A stretch of DNA of 36,550 bases. Origin: Betaproteobacteria bacterium UBA7395 (GTDB lineage: Bacteria > Pseudomonadota > Gammaproteobacteria > Burkholderiales > Rhodocyclaceae). Made by a program: the position numbers and the translations under genes. Of this stretch, positions 1 to 11,273 are shown piece after piece. Position 1 is the first letter of the stretch; every line of letters begins with the position of its first letter. A model generated the notes under the pieces. That model had not been told where the DNA came from. It ran no database searches and saw nothing but the letters and a program-made list of their open reading frames with translations. Location of the stretch: NCBI GenBank assembly GCA_002470165.1, contig DKNF01000044.1, positions 1 through 36,550 of the forward strand. The letters are read 5' to 3'.

Positions 1-170
1 GCGGCGCCGGCCGGGGTCCAGTAGCCGGTGCGCCAGCACAGGCCAGCACCCGACTTGGCGACGACGTCGCGCTGGTCGATGACATAGACGCGTTCCTGGG
101 CAACGGCGGAGAAGCCGATGCCGGCCAGCAGGGCCAGGGCCAGGGTTTTTTTGGCGATATTCTTGATCAT
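1..170 (-). CDS. ompA: OmpA-family outer-membrane protein, N-terminal part (runs off the window)
   Basis: Only the first 56 codons are in the window; the gene continues beyond base 1. The start is the ATG read from 170 downwards, preceded on the minus strand by AGGGAAG, a good ribosome-binding site. Residues 1-24 form a classic signal peptide: a Lys-containing n-region, an Ala/Leu-rich core and an A-x-A-like end at VAQ. The mature start contains a V-V-x-x-S-G-x-G-L-C-W-R-T-G-Y-W-T-P pattern, which I recognise as the N-terminal segment of betaproteobacterial OmpA proteins that carry a C-terminal peptidoglycan-binding OmpA domain. That domain would lie outside the window, so full identity is inferred. 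It lies 50 bases downstream of the deaminase gene on the same strand. Confidence 0.75.
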   Translation of the reverse strand, partial: MIKNIAKKTLALALLAGIGFSAVAQERVYVIDQRDVVAKSGAGLCWRTGYWTPAGA

Positions 171-220
171 AGTCTTCCCTCGTTGAAGAATTAGTTTACT
201 TCCAGTGGCTTGCATCAGGA

Positions 221-1561
221 TCAGACTTGACTTCCTGAGCTCACTTCCAACTTATTCTGCCATAGCGCTGCGCAGGCATCCAAGTGAAATTCCTTGCCTA
301 TGCGTAAAGTTTTGTGCTCGACGAGACATTTCCCGGCAATCCAGACATGACTGACCTGTTCCCTGCCGGCGACATGGATCAATTGGGAGAGCGGATCGAA
401 GCAGGGCTGGCAAACAATATCCTCAAGACTGACTGCGCACAGGTCGGCTGACTTGCCGGCTGTGATCGATCCTGTAGTTGCCTCCAGGCCCAGTGCACGG
501 GCGCCGTTGAGCGTTGCCATGCGCAAGACTTCGATGGCCGGCAGCGTGCTGGCGTCACCGCTCAGACCCTTGGCCAGCAGGGCTGCCAGGCGCATTTCCC
601 CAAACATGTCCAGGCGGTTGTTGCTGGCGGCGCTGTCGGTGCCCAGTCCGATGTTGATGCCGGCCCGGTGCATCTCGGCGATACGGGCAAAGCCGCTGGC
701 CAGCTTGAGGTTGGACGTCGGGCAGTGGGCGATGCTGCAGCCGGCCTCGGCCATGGTGGCGATTTCGGCGTCGTCGAGATGTACGGCATGAACCCCGATG
801 AAGCCCGGGCCGATCAGGCCGAGTTCCTGCAGACGCTGCAGCGGGCGTTTGCCATGCTGGGCAACGGAATCGGTGATTTCCTGACGGGTTTCGTGGATGT
901 GGCAGTGGATGGGCAGGTCCAGTTGCTCGGCGAGCGTGGTGATGCGCTGGAAGGTGCGGTCGGAGACCGTGTAGGGCGCATGCGGGGCCAGACAGAAACT
1001 GATCAGCGGATTACCGCGAAAGGCTTCGCGGGCGGCCAGGCCCTTGGCGATGTAATCGTCGGCGTCGCTGGCGTAGTTGCCGGGGAACTCCAGCGTGGTG
1101 ACGCCGAGTGCCGCGCGCATGCCGAATTCCGTCGCCGCCTGGGCGGCGGCGTCGGGGAAGAAATACATGTCGTTGAAGCAGGTGATGCCGCCGAGCAGCA
1201 TTTCGGCACAGGCCAGGCGCGTTCCGTCGAGCACGAACTGGCTCGATACGTGGGCAGCTTCGGCCGGCCAGATGTGCTGCTGCAGCCATTCCTGCAAGGG
1301 CAGGTCGTCGGCGATGCCGCGCATCAGGCTCATGGCGGCGTGTGTGTGTAGGTTGATCAGGCCGGGGATCAGGATGTGCTGGTCGAGTTGCCGGTGTTCG
1401 CGCGCCCGGTAACGGCGGCGGGCTTCAGCGGCCGGCAGGACGGCGAGGATGCGGCCGTTGTCGATGGCAACCGCATGCCCGCTCAGGACTTCGTCGGTGT
1501 CTACGGGGGCGATCCAGCGGGCTTCAATCAGCAGATCGATGGTTTCGGGTGTCGGTGTCAT
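221..1561 (-). CDS. mtaD: TRZ/ATZ-family amidohydrolase (5-methylthioadenosine/S-adenosylhomocysteine deaminase-like)
   Basis: A protein of about 446 residues of the cyclic amidohydrolase superfamily, of the type annotated as MTA/SAH deaminase, which hydrolytically deaminates methylthioadenosine or S-adenosylhomocysteine in the cytosol. The metal-binding His-x-His is visible in the INLHTHAAMSLMRG stretch, followed by a later H-x-H-E-T and the C-terminal LGTDSAASNN, which carries the catalytic Asp. The start is uncertain: ATG at 1561 (used here) and ATG at 1573 are both in frame and neither has a clear Shine-Dalgarno. The open frame continues far upstream antisense to gyrA, but that part is not coding. 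It is divergent from gyrA. Substrate choice within the family cannot be settled from sequence, and chlorohydrolase/guanine-deaminase-like activities are alternatives. Confidence 0.85.
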   Translation of the reverse strand: MTPTPETIDLLIEARWIAPVDTDEVLSGHAVAIDNGRILAVLPAAEARRRYRAREHRQLDQHILIPGLINLHTHAAMSLMRGIADDLPLQEWLQQHIWPAEAAHVSSQFVLDGTRLACAEMLLGGITCFNDMYFFPDAAAQAATEFGMRAALGVTTLEFPGNYASDADDYIAKGLAAREAFRGNPLISFCLAPHAPYTVSDRTFQRITTLAEQLDLPIHCHIHETRQEITDSVAQHGKRPLQRLQELGLIGPGFIGVHAVHLDDAEIATMAEAGCSIAHCPTSNLKLASGFARIAEMHRAGINIGLGTDSAASNNRLDMFGEMRLAALLAKGLSGDASTLPAIEVLRMATLNGARALGLEATTGSITAGKSADLCAVSLEDIVCQPCFDPLSQLIHVAGREQVSHVWIAGKCLVEHKTLRIGKEFHLDACAALWQNKLEVSSGSQV

Positions 1562-1595
1562 GGAATTGGGCATCTGTACGCCGTGGGCGGCGTGG

Positions 1596-1601
1596 TAAAC
1601 T
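1596..1601 (+). promoter_or_regulatory. possible extended -10 element of the gyrA operon
   Basis: TAAACT preceded by TGG gives a TGn-extended -10 in the 90-base divergent gap, about 63 bases before the gyrA ATG. No convincing -35 lies 16-18 bases upstream, so this rests on the extended -10 alone. Confidence 0.3.
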
Positions 1602-1631
1602 AACAAATTACGCGTGCTACAACCAAACAAG

Positions 1632-1650
1632 GCGTCGGCAATACCGACGC
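1632..1650 (+). promoter_or_regulatory. hairpin in the gyrA leader
   Basis: GCGTCGG (1632-1638), loop CAATA, CCGACGC (1644-1650): a perfect 7-base-pair GC-rich stem ending 13 bases before the gyrA start codon and just before the GAGAG ribosome-binding site. There is no T-run after it, so it is not an ordinary terminator. A role in mRNA stability or translation is possible but unproven. Confidence 0.4.
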
Positions 1651-1663
1651 GGACACGAGAGAC

Positions 1664-4273
<2,610 letters not shown>

Positions 4274-5359
4274 ATGACGCGTATCTGGAATTTCAGCGCC
4301 GGTCCGGCTGCACTTCCCGAGGAAGTCCTGCGTCAGGCGCAGGAAGAACTGCTCGACTGGCAGGGCGCCGGTTGCAGCGTCATGGAAATGAGCCATCGCG
4401 GCAAGGAATTCATGTCCATCCTGGCGCAGGCCGAAGCCGACCTGCGCGAGTTGATGGGGATTCCCGAGCAGTACAAGGTGCTGTTCCTGCAGGGCGGCGC
4501 CACGCAGCAGTTCGCGCAGATCCCGATGAACCTGCTGGCTGGTCGCTCGGCCGACTACATCGTCACCGGTTCGTGGTCGAAGAAGGCGGTCAAGGAAGCA
4601 CAGCGCATCGGGAATGTCCGCGTCGCGGCGACGACCGAGGACAGCGGCTTCACCCGCCTGCCGACGGCCGAGGAGATCAAGCTCGACCCGTTCGCCGCCT
4701 ACCTGCACGTGTGCACCAACGAGACCATCCACGGTGTCGAGATTCCCGCCGAGCGCATCGCCGACACCGGCGTGCCGCTGGTCGCCGACATGTCGTCGCA
4801 CATCCTGTCGCGCCCGGTCAATGTCGAGAAGTTCGGCCTGATCTACGCCGGTGCGCAGAAGAACATCGGTCCTTCGGGCGTGACTCTGGTCATCGTTCAT
4901 CGCGACCTGCTCGGCATGGCGCCGCTGAATATTCCGACGGTGATGGATTACGCGGTGATGGCCGAGAACGGTTCGATGCTGAACACGCCGCCGACCTTCG
5001 GCATCTACATCGCCGGCCTGGTCTTCCAGTGGCTCAAGCGTCAGGGCGGTCTGGCCGGCATCGACGCGATCAACGCCGAAAAGGCACGCATTCTGTACGA
5101 GTGCATCGACAACTCCGGCGGTTTCTATACCAACCCGGTCGATCCCGACTGCCGTTCGCGCATGAACGTGCCGTTCGTGCTGGCCGACGCTGCGCTCGAC
5201 GCGCCTTTCCTGGCTGCCGCCAAGGACGCCGGCGTGCTCGGTCTGAAGGGACACAAGTCGGTCGGCGGCATGCGCGCGTCGATCTACAACGCCGTCTCGC
5301 TTGACGCGGTCAAGGCGCTGGTTGGTTTCATGAACGATTTCGCCAAGCGGAACGGGTGA
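4274..5359 (+). CDS. serC: phosphoserine aminotransferase
   Basis: Class V PLP-dependent aminotransferase of 361 residues, the normal SerC length. It interconverts 3-phosphohydroxypyruvate and phosphoserine in serine synthesis, and acts on the analogous 4-phosphohydroxythreonine step in pyridoxal phosphate synthesis. Visible marks are the N-terminal WNFSAGPAALP, the phosphate-binding GGATQQF, and GAQKNIGPSG with the PLP-binding Lys196. The ATG directly follows the gyrA stop with no gap, and pheA begins 4 bases after its own stop, placing it inside the gyrA-tyrA amino-acid operon. Confidence 0.97.
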   Translation: MTRIWNFSAGPAALPEEVLRQAQEELLDWQGAGCSVMEMSHRGKEFMSILAQAEADLRELMGIPEQYKVLFLQGGATQQFAQIPMNLLAGRSADYIVTGSWSKKAVKEAQRIGNVRVAATTEDSGFTRLPTAEEIKLDPFAAYLHVCTNETIHGVEIPAERIADTGVPLVADMSSHILSRPVNVEKFGLIYAGAQKNIGPSGVTLVIVHRDLLGMAPLNIPTVMDYAVMAENGSMLNTPPTFGIYIAGLVFQWLKRQGGLAGIDAINAEKARILYECIDNSGGFYTNPVDPDCRSRMNVPFVLADAALDAPFLAAAKDAGVLGLKGHKSVGGMRASIYNAVSLDAVKALVGFMNDFAKRNG

Positions 5360-5363
5360 GCGC

Positions 5364-6455
5364 ATGAACGACGATCTGCAGAAGGCCCTGGCCGGCGTGC
5401 GCGCCGATATCGACCGCATCGACGGCGACATACTGCGCCTGTTGAACGAACGTGCCCGCTGCGCCCAGCGGGTCGGCGAGATTAAGGCCGAATTCGGCGA
5501 CGCCGGCTTTATCTATCGCCCGGAGCGCGAAGCGCAAGTGCTGCGCCGGTTGCAGGACGTCAATCCCGGACCCTTGCCGAACGAGAACATCACCTTCTTC
5601 TTCCGCGAGGTGATGTCGGCCTGTCTGTCGCTCGAACAGCCGCTCGGCATCGCCTTCCTCGGCCCGCTCGGCACGTTCTCCGAATCGGCGGCGACCAAGC
5701 ATTTCGGTCACGCCGCCCGCTTGCTGCCGCTGGATTCGATCGACGACGTTTTCCGCGAAGTCGAGTCGGGCCATGCGCACTACGCTGTCGTCCCGGTCGA
5801 GAATTCGACCGAAGGCGCGGTCGGCCGGACGATGGACCTGCTGCTCGGTACCCAGTTGAAAATCTGTGGCGAAGTCGTGCTGCGTATCCACCAGAACCTG
5901 CTGTCCAAGGAAAGCGAGCTTGGTGCAATCAACCGCGTCTATTCGCATGCCCAGTCGCTGGCACAGTGCCATGAATGGCTGAATCGCATGCTGCCGCAGG
6001 CGCAGCGCATTTCGGTCGGCAGCAATGCCCAGGCGGCGCAGAAGGCTGCCGAGGAGCCCGGTTCGGCAGCAATTGCCGGCGAGGCTGCGGCGGCCCGCTA
6101 CGAACTGGCCAAGCTCGCCGAGAGCATCGAGGACGAGCCGAACAACACCACCCGTTTTCTGGTCCTCGGTCGCCACGATACCGGCGCCTCCGGGCGCGAC
6201 AAGACTTCGCTGATCATGTCGGCGGCCAACCGTGCCGGGGCGCTGCACGCGCTGCTGGCGCCGTTTTCCGCCAATGGTGTGTCGATGTGCCGGCTGGAGT
6301 CGCGGCCGGCGCGTAATGCCTTGTGGCAATACGTCTACTACGTCGATATCGAAGGCCATTGCGACGAGCCAGCGGTCAAGGCCGCGCTCACCGAACTGGC
6401 CGGCAACGCCGCCTACCTGAAAATCCTCGGCTCCTATCCGGTTGCCGTCTTCTGA
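5364..6455 (+). CDS. pheA: bifunctional chorismate mutase / prephenate dehydratase (P-protein)
   Basis: Converts chorismate to prephenate and on to phenylpyruvate in phenylalanine synthesis. The 363 residues show three domains in order: an AroQ-type helical chorismate mutase (about 1-90, with I-D-x-I-D-x-x-I-L-x-L-L-N-E-R), a prephenate dehydratase (about 95-275, including the VPVENSTEGAV motif), and a C-terminal ACT regulatory domain (about 285-360) carrying the ESRP motif at 312-315, the phenylalanine-binding signature. Feedback inhibition by phenylalanine is therefore expected. It sits 4 bases after serC and 9 bases before hisC. Confidence 0.97.
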   Translation: MNDDLQKALAGVRADIDRIDGDILRLLNERARCAQRVGEIKAEFGDAGFIYRPEREAQVLRRLQDVNPGPLPNENITFFFREVMSACLSLEQPLGIAFLGPLGTFSESAATKHFGHAARLLPLDSIDDVFREVESGHAHYAVVPVENSTEGAVGRTMDLLLGTQLKICGEVVLRIHQNLLSKESELGAINRVYSHAQSLAQCHEWLNRMLPQAQRISVGSNAQAAQKAAEEPGSAAIAGEAAAARYELAKLAESIEDEPNNTTRFLVLGRHDTGASGRDKTSLIMSAANRAGALHALLAPFSANGVSMCRLESRPARNALWQYVYYVDIEGHCDEPAVKAALTELAGNAAYLKILGSYPVAVF

Positions 6456-6464
6456 GGAATGTTG

Positions 6465-7553
6465 ATGTCCCTCGCCGAACAAGCACTCGCCTACGTCCGC
6501 GCCATCTCGCCCTACCAGCCGGGCAAGCCGATCACCGAACTGGCCCGTGAAATGGGCATCCCGGTCGACAGCATCGTCAAGCTCGCCTCCAACGAGAATC
6601 CGCTGGGTGTCAGCCCGAAGGCGAAGCGTGCGGTGGAAGCGGCGCTGGCCGGTGTTGGACGCTATCCGGACCAGTTCGAACTGATCGCCAAGCTGGCCGC
6701 GCGCTGCGGCGTTGCCCAGAACCAGGTGGTGCTCGGCAATGGCTCCAACGACGTGCTCGACCTGATCGCTCGCGTCTTCCTCGCCCAGGGCCGTTCGGCG
6801 GTGTTCGCCCAGCATGCCTTCGCCGTCTATCCGCTGGCCACGCTGTCCACCGGTGCCGAACTGATCTGCGTGCCGGCCAAGGATTTCGGCCATGATCTCG
6901 ACGCGATGCTCGCCGCGATTCGTCCGGACACCCGCGTCGTCTGGATCGCCAACCCGAACAACCCGACCGGCAACTTCCTGCCCTATCCGGATGTGCGCGC
7001 CTTCCTCGAAAAGGTGCCGGCCGATGTCGTCGTCGTCCTCGACGAGGCCTACAACGAATACATCCCACCCGAGGCGCGCGTCGATACCGCCGCCTGGGTC
7101 GCCGAGTTCCCGAACCTGGTGGTCTGCCGCACCTTCTCGAAGATCTACGGCCTGGCCGGTCTGCGCATCGGCTACGGCGTCACTTCGGCGGCCGTCGCCG
7201 ACCTGATGAATCGCGTCCGCCAGCCGTTCAACGTCAACAACCTGGCGCTCGCCGGCGCGCTCGCCGCGCTCGACGACGACGAATTCCTGCAGGCCAGCTA
7301 CGAACTCAACCGGCGCGGCATGGCGCAGATCGTCGGCGCGCTGGAAAAGCTCGGCCTGGCCTACATTCCGTCCTACGGCAACTTCGTCACCTTCAAGGCC
7401 GGCGACGGCGCGGCGGTGAACCAGAAGCTGCTGCAGCAGGGCGTCATCGTCCGGCCGATCGGCGGCTACGGCATGCCCGAGTGGCTGCGCGTGACGATCG
7501 GTAGCGAAGCCGAGAACGCGCGCTTCATCGCGGCGCTGGAAAAGGCCCTGTAA
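6465..7553 (+). CDS. hisC: histidinol-phosphate / aromatic aminotransferase
   Basis: Class I/II PLP aminotransferase of 362 residues with the HisC pattern: KLASNENPLG near the N-terminus, NPNNPTG, the D-E-A-Y segment, and TFSKIYGLAGLRIGYG with the Schiff-base Lys226. In this position, between pheA and tyrA, the enzyme probably transaminates aromatic keto acids (phenylpyruvate, hydroxyphenylpyruvate or prephenate) in addition to or instead of imidazole-acetol phosphate. That is inferred from context. The second ATG (6465) is chosen over 6459 because GAGGA at 6454-6458 gives normal spacing only to 6465. Confidence 0.93.
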   Translation: MSLAEQALAYVRAISPYQPGKPITELAREMGIPVDSIVKLASNENPLGVSPKAKRAVEAALAGVGRYPDQFELIAKLAARCGVAQNQVVLGNGSNDVLDLIARVFLAQGRSAVFAQHAFAVYPLATLSTGAELICVPAKDFGHDLDAMLAAIRPDTRVVWIANPNNPTGNFLPYPDVRAFLEKVPADVVVVLDEAYNEYIPPEARVDTAAWVAEFPNLVVCRTFSKIYGLAGLRIGYGVTSAAVADLMNRVRQPFNVNNLALAGALAALDDDEFLQASYELNRRGMAQIVGALEKLGLAYIPSYGNFVTFKAGDGAAVNQKLLQQGVIVRPIGGYGMPEWLRVTIGSEAENARFIAALEKAL

Positions 7554-8432
7554 ATGGACGCCGGCCAGCCCGAGTTCGGCAAGATCGTCGTCTTCGGTAC
7601 CGGCCTGATCGGCGGTTCCTTCGCGCTCGGCCTCAAGGCGGCCGGCGCCGTCGAGGAGGTGGTCGGCTTCGGCCGCACGCCGTCGACCTTGCGCGTGGCG
7701 CAGGAACTGGGCGTCATCGACCGCGCCGGGATCAACCCGGCGCACGAGATCGGCGACGCCGACATCGTGCTGGTGGCGACGCCGGTGGCGCAGATGCCGG
7801 AAATCTTCGCCCGCATCGCGCCCTATCTCGGGCCGAACACCATCGTCACCGACGGCGGTTCGACCAAGGGCGACGTCGTTGCTGCGGCCCGTGCCGCCTT
7901 CCGCGGCCACATCGGCAAGTTCGTGCCGGCGCATCCGATTGCCGGTGCCGAGAACAGCGGGCCGTCGGCCGCAAGACACGACCTTTATCAGGGCAAGAAG
8001 GTCGTCGTCACGCCGCTTGACGAGAACAACGACGAGCGCCTCGACCGCGTCAAGCGCGCCTGGGCGCTGTGCGGCGCCGACATCTACGAGCTGACGCCGG
8101 AAATGCACGACCGCGTCTTCGCCGCCGTCAGCCACCTGCCGCATCTGCTGTCCTTCGCCCTGGTCCATGACCTGGCAGTGCGCGACGACGCCGAGCTGTT
8201 CTTCACCTTCGCCGCTTCCGGTTTCCGCGATTTCACGCGGATCGCCGCCAGTCATCCGGAAATGTGGCGCGACATCTGCCTGGCCAATCGCCAGGCGCTG
8301 CTCGGCGAACTCGACAGCTATCGCGCCCAGCTCGACGACCTGCGTGACGCCCTCGACAAGGCCGACGGCGAGCGCCTCGAAGATGTCTTCGGCATCGCCC
8401 GTCAGGCGCGCCGGGAGTGGGCGGGAAGCTGA
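7554..8432 (+). CDS. tyrA: prephenate dehydrogenase
   Basis: NAD(P)-dependent prephenate (or arogenate) dehydrogenase, 292 residues, completing the tyrosine branch. An N-terminal Rossmann fold carries GTGLIGGS at residues 15-22, followed by HPIAGAENSGPSAA, which holds the conserved substrate-binding His-Pro-Ile-Ala-Gly segment, and an all-helical C-terminal dimerisation domain. There is no fused chorismate mutase or ACT domain. The ATG is flush against the hisC stop. In related bacteria aroA usually follows; here a DNA ligase gene begins 2 bases after the tyrA stop instead. Confidence 0.95.
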   Translation: MDAGQPEFGKIVVFGTGLIGGSFALGLKAAGAVEEVVGFGRTPSTLRVAQELGVIDRAGINPAHEIGDADIVLVATPVAQMPEIFARIAPYLGPNTIVTDGGSTKGDVVAAARAAFRGHIGKFVPAHPIAGAENSGPSAARHDLYQGKKVVVTPLDENNDERLDRVKRAWALCGADIYELTPEMHDRVFAAVSHLPHLLSFALVHDLAVRDDAELFFTFAASGFRDFTRIAASHPEMWRDICLANRQALLGELDSYRAQLDDLRDALDKADGERLEDVFGIARQARREWAGS

Positions 8433-8434
8433 GC

Positions 8435-9268
8435 ATGCGGCGGCTGCGCGCGCTGCTCTGCGGACTCGCGTTGCTGTTCTCGCTGCCGCTCGCCGCCGCG
8501 CCACCGGAACTCCTGCTGGCCAACGTTTACCGCGACGGCATCGATGTTTCCGCTTATCTGGTCAGCGAAAAGCTCGACGGTGTGCGCGCCGTCTGGGATG
8601 GCGAAACGCTGCGTGCTCGCAGCGGCTACCGGGTCAATGCGCCGGCATGGTTCACCGACGCCTTGCCGAAAACCTCCTTGGACGGCGAACTCTGGCTGGC
8701 CCGTGGTCAGTTCGACCGGCTGTCCGGCATCGTTCGCCGGGATGAGGCCGTTGATGAGGAATGGCGCCAGATTCGCTACATGATCTTCGAACTGCCGGGA
8801 GCGCCCGGCGATTTTTCCGAGCGCGCCGGTCGCATTCGGGAAATTGTCGCCGCCGCCGGCTTGCCCTGGCTGGAAGCCATACCGCAAGCCCGGGTGTCCA
8901 GCCGGGAAGCGCTGCAGCGGATGCTGGTGGAGACCGTCAAGGCTGGCGGAGAAGGCCTGATGCTGCACCGCGCCGATGCGCCCTACGAAACCGGGCGTTC
9001 CGATACCCTGCTCAAACTCAAGCCCTGGCTCGATGCCGAGGCGGTCGTCATTGCGCATCTGCCGGGCAAGGGAAAATATGTCGGGCTGATGGGCGCCTTG
9101 CGGCTGCGTATGCCGGACGGTCGAGAATTCCGACTGGGCACCGGATTTACCGATGCGCAACGCAGAAATCCACCACCGCTTGGCGCGACGGTCACCTATC
9201 GGTATCGCGAATTGACGCCCAACGGCCTGCCGCGATTCGCCAGTTTCCTGCGTATTCGTCAGGAATGA
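8435..9268 (+). CDS. ATP-dependent DNA ligase with signal peptide (Lig E-like)
   Basis: A 277-residue minimal ATP-dependent DNA ligase. The first ~22 residues (MRR, then a Leu/Ala core ending LAAAPP) look like a signal peptide, placing the enzyme in the periplasm. The adenylation motif is K46-L-D-G, followed by motif IV EGLML and motif V LLKLKP, then a C-terminal OB-fold. There is no extra DNA-binding domain, which fits the Lig E family known in Haemophilus, Neisseria and other Proteobacteria and linked by some authors to competence or extracellular DNA. GGGAAG at 8424-8429 supports ATG 8435; the upstream GTG at 8417 would spoil the signal peptide. It is closely spaced after tyrA and so probably co-transcribed. 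Confidence 0.88.
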   Translation: MRRLRALLCGLALLFSLPLAAAPPELLLANVYRDGIDVSAYLVSEKLDGVRAVWDGETLRARSGYRVNAPAWFTDALPKTSLDGELWLARGQFDRLSGIVRRDEAVDEEWRQIRYMIFELPGAPGDFSERAGRIREIVAAAGLPWLEAIPQARVSSREALQRMLVETVKAGGEGLMLHRADAPYETGRSDTLLKLKPWLDAEAVVIAHLPGKGKYVGLMGALRLRMPDGREFRLGTGFTDAQRRNPPPLGATVTYRYRELTPNGLPRFASFLRIRQE

Positions 9269-9281
9269 CCCTGGCCTAGGT

Positions 9282-9287
9282 TAAAAT
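9282..9287 (+). promoter_or_regulatory. possible -10 box of the rfb genes
   Basis: TAAAAT within GGTTAAAATCGCCG lies in the 47-base gap before rfbB. No good -35 is seen, and no Shine-Dalgarno precedes the rfbB ATG at 9316. Weak evidence, given because it is the only AT-rich candidate in the gap. Confidence 0.3.
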
Positions 9288-9315
9288 CGCCGTTTTATTT
9301 CAGACAACGCTATTC

Positions 9316-10380
9316 ATGATCCTCGTCACAGGTGGCGCCGGCTTCATCGGCAGCAATTTCGTTCTTGACTGGTGCGCGCAGCATAACGAGACGGTCATCA
9401 ACCTCGATGCCCTGACGTACGCGGGCAATCTGGAAAATCTCGCGACGCTCGACGGGCATCCGGCGCATGTATTCGTGCGCGGCGACATCGGCGATTTCGC
9501 TCTGGTCGCCAGACTGCTTGCCGAGCACAAGCCGCGCGCAGTCATCAATTTTGCCGCCGAGTCGCATGTCGATCGCAGCATTCATGGTCCGGAAGATTTC
9601 ATCCAGACCAATATCGTCGGCACTTTCCGCCTGCTGGAAGCCGTGCGTGCCTATTTCGGGGGGCTGAACGAAACCGACAAGTCCGCCTTCCGTTTCCTGC
9701 ACGTGTCGACCGACGAGGTGTACGGCTCGCTGGCCAAGGACGACCCGGCCTTCACTGAGACCAACCGCTACGAGCCGAACAGCCCGTACTCGGCGAGCAA
9801 GGCGGCCTCCGACCATCTGGTGCGCGCCTATCACCACACCTACGGGCTGCCGGTGCTGACCACCAACTGCTCGAACAACTACGGCCCCTACCATTTCCCG
9901 GAAAAGCTGATCCCGCTGTGCATCCACAACGCGCTGGCCGGCAAGCCCCTGCCAATCTACGGTGACGGCCAGCAGATCCGCGACTGGTTGTACGTCAAGG
10001 ATCACTGCAGCGCCATCCGCCGCGTGCTCGAAGCCGGCCGACTGGGCGAGGTGTACAACGTTGGTGGCTGGAACGAGAAGGCCAATCTCGACGTGGTGCA
10101 CACGCTGTGCGCGATCCTCGACGAATTGAGTCCGCGTGCCGACGGCAAGTCGTACCGGGAACAGATCACCTTCGTGACCGACCGCCCGGGCCACGATCGC
10201 CGCTACGCCATCGATGCGACGAAGCTGGAGCGCGAACTCGGCTGGAAACCGGCCGAAACCTTCGAGACCGGCATCCGCAAGACGGTCCGCTGGTATCTGG
10301 ACAATCAGGATTGGGTGAAAAACGTCACCAGCGGCGCTTATCGCGACTGGCTGGGCAAACAATACGGAGAGAGCGCATGA
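9316..10380 (+). CDS. rfbB: dTDP-glucose 4,6-dehydratase
   Basis: Extended short-chain dehydrogenase (354 residues) that turns dTDP-glucose into dTDP-4-keto-6-deoxyglucose. Visible features: NAD-binding GGAGFIG at 6-12, the ESHVDRSI segment, the STDEVYG motif that carries the dehydratase Asp-Glu pair, the catalytic Tyr158-x-x-x-Lys162 (YSASK), and [14 protein letters not shown] typical of RfbB/RmlB. The stop overlaps the rfbA start (ATGA), so the two are translationally coupled. It begins the polysaccharide locus. Confidence 0.97.
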   Translation: MILVTGGAGFIGSNFVLDWCAQHNETVINLDALTYAGNLENLATLDGHPAHVFVRGDIGDFALVARLLAEHKPRAVINFAAESHVDRSIHGPEDFIQTNIVGTFRLLEAVRAYFGGLNETDKSAFRFLHVSTDEVYGSLAKDDPAFTETNRYEPNSPYSASKAASDHLVRAYHHTYGLPVLTTNCSNNYGPYHFPEKLIPLCIHNALAGKPLPIYGDGQQIRDWLYVKDHCSAIRRVLEAGRLGEVYNVGGWNEKANLDVVHTLCAILDELSPRADGKSYREQITFVTDRPGHDRRYAIDATKLERELGWKPAETFETGIRKTVRWYLDNQDWVKNVTSGAYRDWLGKQYGESA

Positions 10381-11273
10381 AGTTGGGGAAAAACGAGCGC
10401 AAGGGCATCATCCTTGCCGGCGGTTCCGGTACCCGCCTGTATCCGGTCACGCTGGCCGTTTCCAAGCAATTGCTGCCGATCCACGACAAACCGATGATTT
10501 ATTACCCGCTGAGCACGCTGATGCTGGCGGGTATCCGTGACATCCTGATCATCTCGACGCCGCAGGACACGCCGCGCTTCCAGCAACTGCTCGGCGACGG
10601 CAGCCAGTGGGGCCTGAACCTGCAATACGCGGTGCAGCCGAGTCCGGATGGCCTCGCGCAAGCCTTCATCATCGGCCGCGAATTCGTCGGCAACGGTGAC
10701 TCTGCCCTGGTACTCGGTGACAACATCTTCTACGGTCACGAATTCGCCAACGACCTGGCGGCCGCTGGCGCTCAGTCCGACGGTGCGACCGTGTTCGCCT
10801 ACCATGTCCACGACCCCGAGCGTTACGGCGTCGTCGAATTCGACGGCAAGGGGCGTGCGGTGAGCCTGGAAGAGAAGCCGAAACAACCCAAGTCGAATTA
10901 CGCGGTGACCGGTCTCTACTTCTACGACAACCAGGTGCTGGACATGGCCCGCGACCTCAAGCCGTCGCCGCGCGGGGAACTTGAAATCACCGACATCAAC
11001 CGCCTTTATCTTGAACGCGATCAGCTCAACGTCCAGGTCATGGGGCGCGGCCACGCGTGGCTCGATACCGGCACCCACGAAAGCCTGCTCGATGCGAGTC
11101 AGTTCATCGCCACGATCGAGAAGCGCCAGGGGCTGAAGGTGGCCTGTCCGGAAGAGATCGCTTTCCGCAAGGGCTGGGTCGATGCGACGCAACTGGAAAA
11201 ACTGGCCCAGCCGATGCTGAAGAACCCCTACGGCCAGTATCTGGCCGGGCTGCTCAAGGAACAGGTGTTCTGA
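10377..11273 (+). CDS. rfbA: glucose-1-phosphate thymidylyltransferase
   Basis: Makes dTDP-glucose from dTTP and glucose-1-phosphate, feeding RfbB. It has 298 residues, the usual length. The nucleotide-binding signature G-G-S-G-T-R-L-Y-P lies at residues 15-23, followed by [11 protein letters not shown], then [10 protein letters not shown] with the metal-binding Asp and the EEKPK segment. The start is the ATG overlapping the rfbB stop. The reading frame is open further upstream but that part is a shadow of rfbB. Its stop overlaps the rfbC start (TGATG). Confidence 0.97.
   Translation: MKLGKNERKGIILAGGSGTRLYPVTLAVSKQLLPIHDKPMIYYPLSTLMLAGIRDILIISTPQDTPRFQQLLGDGSQWGLNLQYAVQPSPDGLAQAFIIGREFVGNGDSALVLGDNIFYGHEFANDLAAAGAQSDGATVFAYHVHDPERYGVVEFDGKGRAVSLEEKPKQPKSNYAVTGLYFYDNQVLDMARDLKPSPRGELEITDINRLYLERDQLNVQVMGRGHAWLDTGTHESLLDASQFIATIEKRQGLKVACPEEIAFRKGWVDATQLEKLAQPMLKNPYGQYLAGLLKEQVF

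Noticed and set aside
5328..8504. A 1058-codon minus-strand open frame opposite pheA-hisC-tyrA
   Set aside because: Same cause: the complement of GC-rich codons rarely gives stops. No motif or plausible start signal; the plus strand holds three clear enzymes.
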